DNA of 33,695 nucleotides, taken from assembly GCA_020849765.1 (NCBI GenBank), contig JADLAY010000052.1, positions 1 through 33,695 of the forward strand. Direction: 5' to 3'. Positions 23,495-31,638 of this stretch are shown piece after piece. The DNA comes from Anaerolineae bacterium (GTDB lineage Bacteria; Chloroflexota; Anaerolineae; Aggregatilineales; Phototrophicaceae). A model generated the notes under the pieces. It saw only the letters and a program-made list of their open reading frames with translations, was not told the origin of the DNA and did no database searches. Position numbers and translations under genes: made by a program. Each line of letters starts with the position of its first letter. Within the stretch, counting starts at the first letter, position 1.

Positions 23495-24613
23495 ATGACC
23501 AAGATGCGCATTGGCCTTCTCGCACCGGATCTGAACGCGACGCACGGCTGGGGCGTCTACAGCCTTGAGCTGATCGGCGCCCTGCAGCGGGCGGGCGTCT
23601 CGCTGACGATCGTCAGCGCCGAGAACTCACCGCCGCTCGACGATTTCGCCATCCGCCCGCTCCTGCCGAGCCTGTCACCGTTCGCGCGCGGCTTCTTGCC
23701 CCGACTGCTTGCAGCTTATCCCGCGGCACGCGCAGCGCTGGCCGGTTGCGATCTCGTCCACGCCCTGGCCGAGCCGTATGCGCCGCTCGGCGCCTGGGCC
23801 GCCGGATCGCGTCCGCTGGTCACGACCGGGCACGGCACTTACGTGCGCATGGGCCAGCGAGCGTTCCCGTCGGGCTGGCTCTACCGCCGTGCCTTCGAAC
23901 GCGGCCTGCTGATCTGCGTCAGTCACTACACCGAGACGGTCGCGCGCGCGGCGTTGCCGGGCGCACAGACGGCGGTCGTCCTCAACGGCGTCGACGCTGC
24001 CCGCTACGCCGACATCGAGCGCCAGCCTGCCGGCGATCCGACTCTGCTCAGCGTCGGAGCGGTCAAAGCGCGCAAGGGCATCCTGCCGCTGGTGCAGGCG
24101 CTGGCACTCGTGCGAGAGCGCATCCCGCGCGCCCGGCTCACGATCGCCGGGTCGCTCGACGCCGAGCCTGGCTATGTCGCCGCCGTGCGCCACGAGATCG
24201 AGCGGCTCGACCTGGGCGATGCCGTCTCTCTGCTCGGTCGCGTGCCGGAGGCGGCGTTGCACGATCTGTACGCCTCGGCGCACGTGTTCGCGCTGCCATC
24301 GCAGAATGTGAGCGGCAAGTTCGAGGGCTACGGTCTGGCGCTGATCGAGGCGAGCGCCGCCGGGCTGCCGGTCGTCGGCTCGCTCGGCTGCGGCGCGGAA
24401 GACGCCGTCGACGACGAGGTGACCGGCCTGCTCGTGCCGCAGGGCGATGTGGAGCGGCTGGCCGTCGCCCTCGCCCGGCTGCTGGAAGATCGCGAACTGG
24501 CGGCGCGAATGGGCGGGGCCGGTCGGCGCAAGGCACTGGCTCAGACGTGGGATGTCGCCGCCGCGGGCTACATCGCGCAGTATGAGCGGCTTTTGGGGAT
24601 GGTGCGTTCGTAG
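23495..24613 (+). CDS. Glycosyltransferase family 4 (group 1)
   Basis: 372 aa GT-B fold. N-terminal domain starts GLLAPDLNATHGWGVYSLEL; the C-terminal GT4 domain has SVGAVKARKGILPLVQAL (about 186-203), the nucleotide-sugar site EGYGLALIEASAAGLPVV (about 275-292, E-x7-E pattern) and G-C-G-A-E-D followed by TGLLVPQGD. No membrane helix, so it is likely a peripheral cytoplasmic enzyme making a glycolipid or polysaccharide, or a sugar-phosphate conjugate. It directly follows the EamA gene; no acceptor can be proposed. Confidence 0.88.
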   Translation: MTKMRIGLLAPDLNATHGWGVYSLELIGALQRAGVSLTIVSAENSPPLDDFAIRPLLPSLSPFARGFLPRLLAAYPAARAALAGCDLVHALAEPYAPLGAWAAGSRPLVTTGHGTYVRMGQRAFPSGWLYRRAFERGLLICVSHYTETVARAALPGAQTAVVLNGVDAARYADIERQPAGDPTLLSVGAVKARKGILPLVQALALVRERIPRARLTIAGSLDAEPGYVAAVRHEIERLDLGDAVSLLGRVPEAALHDLYASAHVFALPSQNVSGKFEGYGLALIEASAAGLPVVGSLGCGAEDAVDDEVTGLLVPQGDVERLAVALARLLEDRELAARMGGAGRRKALAQTWDVAAAGYIAQYERLLGMVRS

Positions 24614-24786
24614 GGACTTCCTTCGGTCGCATGTCCTGTCTGGCGTATTGTGCCGCGGACGCGCCGTTGCGTGTCCCTACAAAATCCGCCGGGGCGGACG
24701 GTAAGAATGCCGCCCCTACCACATGCTGTTGGGGTGGCGGACACGCGCCAATCCGCTAATGTGCTAATTCGCCGATCTGCTATCTC
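24614..24786. repeat. Three palindromic repeat copies and an octanucleotide array between convergent genes
   Basis: A diverged palindromic copy begins at 24610 (GTAGGGAC, to about 24640), a minus-oriented copy is at 24655-24680 and another minus-oriented copy with GTAGGGGC start at 24691-24719. Five octads (GCCAATCC, GCTAATGT, GCTAATTC, GCCGATCT, GCTATCTC) occupy 24747-24786 and overlap the stop codon (24785-24787) of the minus-strand gene. No terminator with a T-run seen. Confidence 0.7.
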
Positions 24787-25600
24787 ACGCGCTGCGCTGC
24801 GTCGTCGCTGCCGCCGTGCGCTGTTCGCCCGTGTGGATGCCGATCGTCGTCTGCGCCAGTTCGAGGAAGCCGACCAGGTTGTCGATACGGCGCGTGTTGA
24901 AGCGCGCGACCGTCTTGTACTTGCCGTTGGGCTGCTGCTGGCGGATGCGCATGATATTGCCGCGGACTTTGATCGACATCTGCGACCATGGGATCTCGCG
25001 GCCATTGGCCTCGACGCCGCCGGGATAGACCGTCAGCCGCGGGTGGATCTTGATCGGGCGTTCGGCGCGCAGCATCTGGCCCATGCGCGTGCTCGTCAGC
25101 GGCCCGACGTACTTGCGCACAGCGCGGGCGAAACGGCGTGTATCGCCGTGCGCAGGCTTGAAGCGATAGGTCGCCCCGTCGCGCGTGACGATCTGCTGCG
25201 ATCCCCATTGCAGGAGCGGGCGGTTGAACACATGCACGCCACCGGCACCCTCGCGAAAGACGTTGACCTTGTTCCATGCGTAGCGCCGCGACTGCTTGCC
25301 ACGCTTCCAGACGAAGCCCTGGTCATAGATCTGGATACGCTCGTTGCGACGGGTCAGGCCGCGGTAGAACGACAGCCCGGTGAGGACGGCCAGCAGCCCG
25401 GCCAGCACGACGGCGACGAGCCGCCCGACGTCGAGCAGCAGGCTGTCCGCCAGCCCGCGGCGCTGAGCGACGCTCAGGGCCCAGTAGGCGCCCGACGCCG
25501 CGATCGTGCCGAGTACGAGGATCGGCAGGCGCGACCAGTAGGGCTTGCGTCGTAATTCAGCTTGCAGCAGGAGACGAGGTTTCTCCGCCATGCGCGCCAT
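24785..25600 (-). CDS. Membrane protein with two N-terminal helices and a PH-like cytoplasmic domain, function unknown
   Basis: 271 aa. Two hydrophobic segments at about 25-43 (LPILVLGTIAASGAYWALS) and 57-77 (DVGRLVAVVLAGLLAVLTGL) are followed by a soluble part. The soluble part reads as two strand-rich repeats, each with an I-x-I/L-x-x-x-G-F/V motif and a tryptophan: ERIQIYDQGFVW/AWNKVNVFRE and RLTVYPGGVEANGREIPWSQMSIKV, typical of PH-like domains in Chloroflexota and actinobacterial membrane proteins. Family not certain. It starts 15 bp after gatC and is probably co-transcribed. The 3' end overlaps an octanucleotide array. Confidence 0.75.
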   Translation of the reverse strand: MARMAEKPRLLLQAELRRKPYWSRLPILVLGTIAASGAYWALSVAQRRGLADSLLLDVGRLVAVVLAGLLAVLTGLSFYRGLTRRNERIQIYDQGFVWKRGKQSRRYAWNKVNVFREGAGGVHVFNRPLLQWGSQQIVTRDGATYRFKPAHGDTRRFARAVRKYVGPLTSTRMGQMLRAERPIKIHPRLTVYPGGVEANGREIPWSQMSIKVRGNIMRIRQQQPNGKYKTVARFNTRRIDNLVGFLELAQTTIGIHTGEQRTAAATTQRSA

Positions 25601-25615
25601 GGGCGTCCTGCCTGG

Positions 25616-25906
25616 TTATTCGTCGAGCACGGCGGATACACGGAATTGATCGCCCAGCTTGTCTTGCGCGTTGGCGATGACCTGCTGCGGCGTGAGCGGC
25701 GTCCCCGGCGCGTCTTCGCGCATGACGTTCTTGAGCGGCAGCACGGAAGCGGTGGGGAGGATGTGCGACGTGTCCAGCTCTTGCAACCTGCGGAAATAAT
25801 CCAGGATGTGCGAAAGCTGCCCGGCGTAGAGCGCGACTTCGTCGTCGGTCAAATCCAGCTTGGCAAGCTCCGCAATCCGCCGCACTTCCTGATGTGAGAG
25901 TTCCAC
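25616..25906 (-). CDS. gatC: GatC, Asp-tRNA(Asn)/Glu-tRNA(Gln) amidotransferase subunit C
   Basis: 96 aa. Small subunit that clamps GatA and GatB; the GatCAB complex converts Glu-tRNA(Gln) and Asp-tRNA(Asn) to the amide forms. Recognised by LSHQEVRRIAELAKLDLTDDE (about 3-23), the helix H-I-L-D-Y-F-R-R-L-Q-E-L-D (about 33-45), and LKNVMREDAPGTPLTPQQVIANA (about 58-80). The start is GTG at 25906 with AAGGTG upstream; no ATG fits. gatA and gatB are not in the window, so the subunits are encoded separately. Confidence 0.93.
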   Translation of the reverse strand: MELSHQEVRRIAELAKLDLTDDEVALYAGQLSHILDYFRRLQELDTSHILPTASVLPLKNVMREDAPGTPLTPQQVIANAQDKLGDQFRVSAVLDE

Positions 25907-26059
25907 GTGCTAACACCTTGCTTGAATGGCTAATCGTCGCAGATGCTTTATTGTACGCGCAGCTTCAGGCTGTGACAAATGGCGATCCGGTCATGGGGTG
26001 GTTTCCGAACTGGAGGTGATGCATCGCCTCCCGACGATTGCTATCACTCTCCTGGCTCC

Positions 26060-26131
26060 CCGGCGGGTCAGAGCGGGTGTTAACCCGCTTCCCGCCGGAA
26101 AGGCTAGCCGGGCGGCTTGCAGCCCCCGGCG
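26060..26131. repeat. Multi-hairpin intergenic repeat
   Basis: Outer arms CCGGCGGG (26060-26067) and CCCGCCGG (26091-26098) enclose GAGCGGG-TGTTAA-CCCGCTT; GCTAGCCGGG follows and pairs with CCCGGC (26106-26130) around GCGGCTTGCAGCC. Same architecture as 9722-9796 and 9895-9968. The rest of 25907-26176 shows no gene. Confidence 0.75.
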
Positions 26132-26176
26132 TCGCCAACACCCGCTACATCCACTGACTCATACGGCTTCGGCAAC

Positions 26177-26204
26177 AAAAAACCGCACCCGGTAACGGAT
26201 GCGG
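26177..26204 (-). terminator. Intrinsic terminator of the Lys-rich small protein gene
   Basis: Stem CCGCAcCCG (26183-26191) with CGGaTGCGG (26196-26204) around GTAA, having one internal mismatch (A·C on DNA, pairing as G·U in the minus-strand RNA). Reading the minus strand it is followed by TTTTTTGTTG (26182-26173), a classic Rho-independent terminator located 63-84 bp after the stop codon at 26267. Confidence 0.75.
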
Positions 26205-26266
26205 CTTTCGGGATTGCGATGGGGTCGGGTATCAGCGCGCCGCGCCGATACCTCATCGTAAATCGC

Positions 26267-26575
26267 CTATTTCTTTTTCTTCGGAGCTTCTTTTTTGGGT
26301 GCTTCCTTCTTGGGCGCTTCCTTCTTGGCAGCAGGCGCCTTCTTGGGCTCTTCCTTCTTCGCGGCTGCCTTCTTGGGCGCCTTGACGACCGGGTAGGCCA
26401 TGCCGTCCCAGTCCGCCTTGCTGACGAACTTGGTCAGCATACGACCATCAGCAGTCTCACCACGGAGCCCGTAACGGACGGAACCATTCGCGCCCTCAAA
26501 GGTGGTCTTGCTGAGCTTCTTTTCGTCAATCTTGACCTTCTTGCGAAGCTTGACGTCATAAAATTCAACAGACAT
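26267..26575 (-). CDS. Small conserved-looking protein with a Lys/Pro/Ala/Glu tail, function unknown
   Basis: 102 aa from ATG 26575, chosen because GGAG lies 7 bases upstream; an ATG four codons earlier has no ribosome site. Residues 1-64 look like a small folded domain (MSVEFYDVKLRKKVKIDEKK, then VRYGLRGET and LTKFVSKADWD). From about 65 on the sequence is low-complexity, with lysine pairs alternating with Ala, Pro and Glu (KKEAP repeated three times near 84-98, ending KKKK), resembling histone H1-like or HU-like tails. It could bind nucleic acid; I recall similar proteins in Chloroflexota but no assigned function. It has its own strong terminator and a long upstream region, so it is a monocistronic, probably well-expressed gene. 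Confidence 0.75.
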   Translation of the reverse strand: MSVEFYDVKLRKKVKIDEKKLSKTTFEGANGSVRYGLRGETADGRMLTKFVSKADWDGMAYPVVKAPKKAAAKKEEPKKAPAAKKEAPKKEAPKKEAPKKKK

Positions 26576-26587
26576 AGTTTTCTCCAT

Positions 26588-26895
26588 TGTGCTTGCTAAG
26601 CGGATCTAAACGCCACGTGATCCGCGCTTAAACAAGAGTTTACACTGATTTGTTGTTTTATGAACAACTGTTATTCCTAATTTTTAGCAAAAAAGTCCCC
26701 TTCTCATACTTCTCACACGACCTATTCTATTTTTCCCTCGCTTCCAGGGCGCGATTTGGGCGGGGTTGACTTCTGTGCAAACTACCCATGTGAGCGCCCA
26801 CACCTGGCTTGCGCAAGCTAAAGACTCGTGTTACACCATGCATTGCGCTGATGGCGCTCTTATGTAAATGCTGTTTTAGTCAAGGAGCTATTTCG
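26588..26895. promoter_or_regulatory. Divergent AT-rich regulatory region with inverted repeat
   Basis: This 300-bp divergent gap is markedly AT-rich. GTTGTT (26652-26657) and AACAAC (26663-26668) form an inverted repeat with a 5-bp centre, a possible operator. On the minus strand TTGTTC (26667-26662) and TGTAAA (26644-26639) at 17-bp spacing form a plausible promoter for the Lys-rich protein gene. On the plus strand TTGACT at 26764-26769 is a -35-like hexamer without a good -10. AAGGAG at 26882-26887 is the ribosome site of the sugar-binding protein gene. Confidence 0.4.
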
Positions 26896-27975
26896 ATGTC
26901 GAATGCATTTAGTCGTCGTGATTTTCTCAAGGGAGCACTCTTTGCAGGTGGCGGCCTGGCACTTTCCAACGTGATGGCCCTGATCGACTACCGGCGTACC
27001 GTCGCGCAGGATCAACCGCTGCGCGCTGCGATGTCCAGCGCCGGGTTGGCGGGCACCTGGAATGCTCAGGGGCAGCAGGCAGCGCTCTATTGGGCGGACT
27101 TGCTCGGCGTGGAGATCACCTGGTTCGATGGTGAATTCGACGCTGCCATTCAGCGCAGCAAGATCGACCAGATGGCGACCGAGCAGTGGGATTTCGTCGC
27201 CATGCAGCCGGGCGCCATTGGCACGCTGGTGGACCCCGTGCAGGCCATGATCGACAACGGCATCGCGGTCGTCGATATGGACACGTTGATTGCGCCGCTG
27301 GATCAGCTCCAGTCGATGGGTGTGCTCACCTTCATCGCGCCGAACAACGTCTTCATGTCGGAATCGGTTTGCAACAAGCTGGTCGAGAAGATGGGCGGTT
27401 CGGGCAAGATCGCGCACATCGGCGGCGCCCCCGGCCACACCGGCGCACAGGCGCGCGGCCAGGGCTTCCTCAACGTCATGGGTCGCTACCCGGACATCGA
27501 AGTCGTCGATGACCAGCCCGCGGACTGGGACGTGTCGAAGGCGGCAGCGCTGACGGAATCCGTCCTCAACCGTAACCCCGACCTGAACGCCATCTTCGCC
27601 GATAACGACGACATGGCTCTGGCGGCTCGCCAGGTGGTCGAAAACGCCGGTATGGGCGACCAGGTGCTGGTCGGCGGCGTCGACGCCATGCAGCCGGCAA
27701 TCCAGGCCGTGGCCGATGGCAAGCTGGTCGCGACGGCCCGCAACTCGGCGACGCGCATCCATGGTTGGGCAGTGATCGCGGGCGTGTACGCCTCGACGGT
27801 TGGGCTGGAGCAGGCGCGCCAGGACATTCCGTTCTTCGTGCTGGCCGATGGCCCCGCCATCTACGGCGACATCGACAACAATCCGGATCTGGCCGACGAG
27901 CCGTGGAAGCTCAACAACTACGGTCTGAGCGCCGCAGAAGGTTTGATCTGGGCGCAGGATCAACTCGTCTTCTAA
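26896..27975 (+). CDS. Sugar ABC transporter substrate-binding protein, RbsB-like (periplasmic-binding type 1), Tat-exported
   Basis: 359 aa. Twin-arginine signal S-R-R-D-F-L-K (6-12) followed by a glycine-rich hydrophobic segment and the sequence TVAQDQ, a likely cleavage after residue 38; no lipobox. The mature protein has the type 1 sugar-binding fold: WFDGEFDAAIQRSKIDQM, then GKIAHIGGAPGHTGAQARGQGF (about 173-194), LNAIFADNDDMALAARQVV and QVLVGGVDAMQPAI. These match ribose/xylose-class binding proteins. ATG 26896 is chosen for AAGGAG and the Tat motif; the frame extends 29 codons upstream. First gene of a transporter operon. Confidence 0.9.
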   Translation: MSNAFSRRDFLKGALFAGGGLALSNVMALIDYRRTVAQDQPLRAAMSSAGLAGTWNAQGQQAALYWADLLGVEITWFDGEFDAAIQRSKIDQMATEQWDFVAMQPGAIGTLVDPVQAMIDNGIAVVDMDTLIAPLDQLQSMGVLTFIAPNNVFMSESVCNKLVEKMGGSGKIAHIGGAPGHTGAQARGQGFLNVMGRYPDIEVVDDQPADWDVSKAAALTESVLNRNPDLNAIFADNDDMALAARQVVENAGMGDQVLVGGVDAMQPAIQAVADGKLVATARNSATRIHGWAVIAGVYASTVGLEQARQDIPFFVLADGPAIYGDIDNNPDLADEPWKLNNYGLSAAEGLIWAQDQLVF

Positions 27976-28004
27976 CGATAGACAGAAGAATAGCAGGAAT
28001 ACAG

Positions 28005-28025
28005 GGGGCGCCATGCGTGCGCCCC
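28005..28025 (+). other. Intercistronic stem-loop after the sugar-binding protein gene
   Basis: GGGGCGC (28005-28011) pairs with GCGCCCC (28019-28025) around CATGCGT. TCACTTGCGTTTTG follows, a weak T-rich tail. Located in the 162-bp gap between the binding-protein and ATPase genes, it probably lets the binding protein be made in excess over the membrane parts. Confidence 0.45.
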
Positions 28026-28137
28026 TCACTTGCGTTTTGATGGCCGGTGCCGTTCTTTTGCATAAGCCAGCCGCTGATGGGTAGAATCCTCGTTCGTGTC
28101 CTCTGTATCTCCGTTATTTTTCCTGAAGAGGACTGGC

Positions 28138-29616
28138 ATGTCGGCTGTACTAGAATTACGCAAAGTATCCATTCGTTTCGAGAACATCCAGGCGCTCGAC
28201 AGCGTCGATTTTGATTTGCTTGAGGGCGAAACGCACGCCATCGTCGGCGAAAACGGCGCTGGCAAGTCGACTATGATGCGCATTCTGGCCGGCGTTTATA
28301 CCGGCTACGAAGGCGAGTACTTCCTGGATGGCCAACCGGTGCACCTGCAATCGCCGCGCGACGCGCTGAGCCTGGGGATCGGCATGATCCACCAGGAGTT
28401 GAGCGTTATCCCGGAGCTTTCGGTGGCGGAAAACCTGTTCCTGGGCCGCCAACCGCTCACCCCTTACGGCATGATCGACTGGCGCTTGATGAACCGCACG
28501 GCGCAAGAAGAGCTGTCCAAGCTCGGCTTTGCGGATATCGACGTCAAACGCCCGCTGGGGACGTATGCTCTGGGGACGCAGCAGGTCGTCGAGGTGCTGC
28601 GTGTCATCCTGTCGGGCGCAAAAGTCCTGATCATGGACGAGCCGACTTCGGCGCTTTCCCCGCCGGAGGTCGAGCGGTTGATCCAGTTGATCGACACGCT
28701 GCGCAAGGCGAAAAGAAGCATTATCTACATCTCTCATTTCCTCGAAGAAGTGATGCGCGTCGCCGACCGGGTGACGGTGCTGCGCGACGGGCACAAAGTT
28801 GCCACGGTCAACCAGACCGACACCAGTGTCAACGAACTTATTTCGCTCATTCTTGGACGTGAAATCAATGCCGAGCTGCCCGCTGCGACCACGCAGAAGG
28901 ATGCGCACGTCTTGCTGGAGGTGCGCGACCTGACCGCCGACGTCTTCAGGAACGTCAACCTGAACGTCTATCAAGGCGAGGTGGTCGGCCTCTACGGCGC
29001 GATCGGCTCCGGCCATTTCGATCTGGCGCGGGCGGTCTTCGGCATGTACCGCTTCGATAGCGGCGCTGTGGTCGTCGACGGCCAGACCTACCCGCGCGAT
29101 TTCTCGGCGCGCTATGCCATCCAGCATGGGCTGGCCTACGCGTCGGAATCGCGGCGCATGAGCCTGTTCATGGAGGAGCCGATCTTCCGCAACGTGATGG
29201 TGCCGCACCTGGAACGGCTGGGCCGTTGGCTTTCGCCGACGCGAAGCACGGAACTCGACCTGTCGACGCCGCAGATCAAGCTGACCGGCGTCCACCCGGA
29301 CGATCCGGTCAACCCGGTCGGGCAGTTGAGCGGCGGCAACCAGCAGAAGGTCGCCATCGCGCGCTGGCTACCCTTCCCGCCCAAGGTCTTCATCATGGCC
29401 GAGCCGACGCGCGGCATGGACGTGGGCGCGAAGAGCGAGGTGCTGACGATCCTGCGCAACTTCCGCAATGAAGGCTACGGCGTGCTGGTCGTTTCCAGCG
29501 AGCCGGAGACGGTGCTGTCCGTCGCCGACCGGATCATGGTCATGTCGCGCGGGCAGGTAGTCGCAGATATGGAAAACGTTAATCTCAACAAAGACGTATT
29601 GATGAGGCTGTTATGA
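28138..29616 (+). CDS. Sugar ABC transporter ATP-binding protein, RbsA/MglA-like double ATPase
   Basis: 492 aa with two ATPase domains. NBD1: Walker A GENGAGKST (37-45), a degenerate signature (ALGTQQVVEV) and Walker B VLIMDEPTSALSPPE (about 162-176). NBD2: degenerate Walker A GAIGSGHFDLA lacking the lysine, as in RbsA, with an intact signature LSGGNQQKVAIARWL (about 397-411) and FIMAEPTRGMDVGAK. In NBD2 Walker B the residue before E is A. ATG 28138 is preceded by GAGGA. Its stop overlaps the permease start (ATGA, 29613-29616). Confidence 0.92.
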   Translation: MSAVLELRKVSIRFENIQALDSVDFDLLEGETHAIVGENGAGKSTMMRILAGVYTGYEGEYFLDGQPVHLQSPRDALSLGIGMIHQELSVIPELSVAENLFLGRQPLTPYGMIDWRLMNRTAQEELSKLGFADIDVKRPLGTYALGTQQVVEVLRVILSGAKVLIMDEPTSALSPPEVERLIQLIDTLRKAKRSIIYISHFLEEVMRVADRVTVLRDGHKVATVNQTDTSVNELISLILGREINAELPAATTQKDAHVLLEVRDLTADVFRNVNLNVYQGEVVGLYGAIGSGHFDLARAVFGMYRFDSGAVVVDGQTYPRDFSARYAIQHGLAYASESRRMSLFMEEPIFRNVMVPHLERLGRWLSPTRSTELDLSTPQIKLTGVHPDDPVNPVGQLSGGNQQKVAIARWLPFPPKVFIMAEPTRGMDVGAKSEVLTILRNFRNEGYGVLVVSSEPETVLSVADRIMVMSRGQVVADMENVNLNKDVLMRLL

Positions 29617-30644
29617 CGACTCAGACTTCTTCGCGTGCGCCGGGGGAGGCGAAACGCGGCTTCGGCGGGCTGCCCCATTGGGTTGCCACCCTGGCGCCTG
29701 TTTGGACCCTGCTGGCGCTCTTCATCTTCTTCGGTGTTGCCTCGCAATCGTTCTTGCGACCACAAAATATCAATAACATCCTGGTGCAGGTCTCGACGCT
29801 GGCGATCTTCGGCACGGGCATGACGTTCGTGCTGCTGACGGGCGAGATCGACCTGGGGATTTCGTCGACGGCGGCGATCTCTGGCATGGTGGCGGCACAG
29901 TTGTTCGCCAACAACAATGCGCAGGAGCCGGTCCCGTTGATCGCCGGTCTGCTCGTCGGCACGCTGCTGGGATTGCTGGCCGGGATCACATCGACGCGCT
30001 TCCGCATCCCGACCTTCATGTCGACACTGGCCGTCTCGTTCATCGGCGCGGGCCTGACAACCTACGTCAGCAAGGGCCGCACGATCACGACGCTGCCGGA
30101 GTACGCGCGCTTCCTGGGCAGTGGGCGCATCTTCACCGATGAGACCGGCCGCGGTGGCTTCCCGTTCATCGTGATCGTCGCGGCGATCGTCATGCTGATC
30201 GCGTATCTCGTGCTGCGCTACACCCGCTTTGGGCGCTACGTCTACATGACCGGCGCCAGCAAGTCGGCGGCGCGGCTGGCAGGCGTCAACACCAACATGA
30301 TCCTGATCGCCGTCCTGACGATCAGCGGCTTCACGGCCGGGTTGGCGGGCGTCGTCGGCATGGGCCGCCTGGGCAGCGCGCAGCCTGACCCGGTGCCGAG
30401 CTATCTGCTCGATACGATCAGTGCGGTCGTGCTCGGCGGCACGGCGCTGACGGGAGGGCGCGGCGGCATCTTGCAGACGGTCATCGGCTTGCTCATTTAT
30501 GGCACGCTGCGCAACGGTCTGGACAACATCCCGGAGATCGACATCTACCTCAAAGAGTTCATCACCGGCGTCGTCCTGATCGTCGCCCTGATCGTCAACG
30601 TCGTTTTCGCGGGCCGTTCCGCGCGTGATAAGACGGCGGTCTGA
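29613..30644 (+). CDS. Sugar ABC transporter permease, RbsC-like
   Basis: 343 aa, hydrophobic, BPD_transp_2 family with eight to ten helices. Family features are FFGVASQSFLRPQNINNIL (about 39-57), GMTFVLLTGEIDLGISSTAAISGM (about 70-93), RFGRYVYMTGASKSAARLAGVN (about 206-227), and LDTISAVVLGGTALTGGRGGI (about 265-285). It makes the membrane channel for the sugar importer. Translation is coupled to the ATPase gene. The epimerase gene starts 1 bp after its stop. Confidence 0.92.
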   Translation: MTTQTSSRAPGEAKRGFGGLPHWVATLAPVWTLLALFIFFGVASQSFLRPQNINNILVQVSTLAIFGTGMTFVLLTGEIDLGISSTAAISGMVAAQLFANNNAQEPVPLIAGLLVGTLLGLLAGITSTRFRIPTFMSTLAVSFIGAGLTTYVSKGRTITTLPEYARFLGSGRIFTDETGRGGFPFIVIVAAIVMLIAYLVLRYTRFGRYVYMTGASKSAARLAGVNTNMILIAVLTISGFTAGLAGVVGMGRLGSAQPDPVPSYLLDTISAVVLGGTALTGGRGGILQTVIGLLIYGTLRNGLDNIPEIDIYLKEFITGVVLIVALIVNVVFAGRSARDKTAV

Positions 30645-30645
30645 C

Positions 30646-31638
30646 ATGGCTGACGAAAAGCGGATTCTCGTCACCGGCGCGACCGGCAAGGTCGGGCAGG
30701 CGTTCCTGCGCCGCTTTCTGTCGCAGGCGCGCTTTGCCGATTGGCGGGTGCGCGCGCTGGTGCATAACCGCGACGTCGCGCCGCATCCGCGGGTCGAGAG
30801 CCTGCGCGGCTCGATTGCCGATGTCGATCTCGTGGCGGAGGCCATGGACGGCGTGACGCACGTCCTGCACCTGGCGACGGTCAAAGAAACGCCGCAGGAG
30901 ATCATGGACGTGGCGATCAAGGGCATGTTCTGGCTGCTGGAAGCCAGCCGTCAGAGCCAGGCCTTCGCCCAGTTCATCCTGATCGGCGGCGACGCGGGCA
31001 TGGGGCATTTCGTCTATCCGCACCCGATCCCGGTGACCGAGATGCAGAAGCATTCGGCCTATCCCGGCTGCTATGCCTTATCCAAGGTGCTCGAAGAGGT
31101 CATGCTGGAGCAGTACACCATCCAGTACGATCTCAACGGCTGCTGCCTGCGTGCGCCCTGGATCATGGAGAAGGACGACTTCAAGTACCAGCTTTCGTTC
31201 GGCGACGATGTATTCGGCGGGCCGCGCTGGCTCGAATACGTCGGCGCCGATCAGGCGGCGGATTACGTTCACACAGGCACGATTCCGGTCATGCTTGACC
31301 CGGATGGCGCCCCCGTCAAGCGCAACTTCGTCCACGTCGAAGATCTCGTGAATGCGATCCTGCTGGCGCTCGATCACCCGAAGGCGCGCCAGCAGACGTT
31401 CAACATCTGCATGAATGAGCCGGTCGATTACCGGCAGGTGGCGGATTATCTATACAAGACGCGCAACCTGCCGAGCGTGGACATCGTGACGCCGTATCAT
31501 TCGACCTGGCTCGATAACGCCAAGGCGCGCTTTCTGCTCGGCTGGCATCCGGAGTTCGACCTGGCGAAGATGATCGATTCCGCCTGGAATTACGAGCGCC
31601 GGGCCGACGATCCGCGTAAAATCTGGTATCCGGGGTGA
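30646..31638 (+). CDS. NAD(P)-dependent epimerase/dehydratase (extended SDR)
   Basis: 330 aa. Rossmann motif LVTGATGKVG (8-17, G11-x-x-G14-x-x-G17), NAD-region LHLATVKETPQE (about 75-86), and catalytic Y143-A-L-S-K147. Serine of the triad is not obvious; IGGDAG occupies the usual position near 113-118. The C-terminal half includes VHVEDLVNAILLALDHP, typical of nucleoside-sugar or sugar epimerases and reductases. Substrate unknown. The 1-bp gap from the permease suggests it works on the imported sugar or its phosphate. ATG 30646 is chosen over one 7 codons upstream that overlaps the permease. Confidence 0.85.
   Translation: MADEKRILVTGATGKVGQAFLRRFLSQARFADWRVRALVHNRDVAPHPRVESLRGSIADVDLVAEAMDGVTHVLHLATVKETPQEIMDVAIKGMFWLLEASRQSQAFAQFILIGGDAGMGHFVYPHPIPVTEMQKHSAYPGCYALSKVLEEVMLEQYTIQYDLNGCCLRAPWIMEKDDFKYQLSFGDDVFGGPRWLEYVGADQAADYVHTGTIPVMLDPDGAPVKRNFVHVEDLVNAILLALDHPKARQQTFNICMNEPVDYRQVADYLYKTRNLPSVDIVTPYHSTWLDNAKARFLLGWHPEFDLAKMIDSAWNYERRADDPRKIWYPG

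Noticed and set aside
28138..29616. Missing Walker A lysine in the second ATPase domain
   Set aside because: A degenerate second Walker A is normal for RbsA/MglA-type sugar ATPases.
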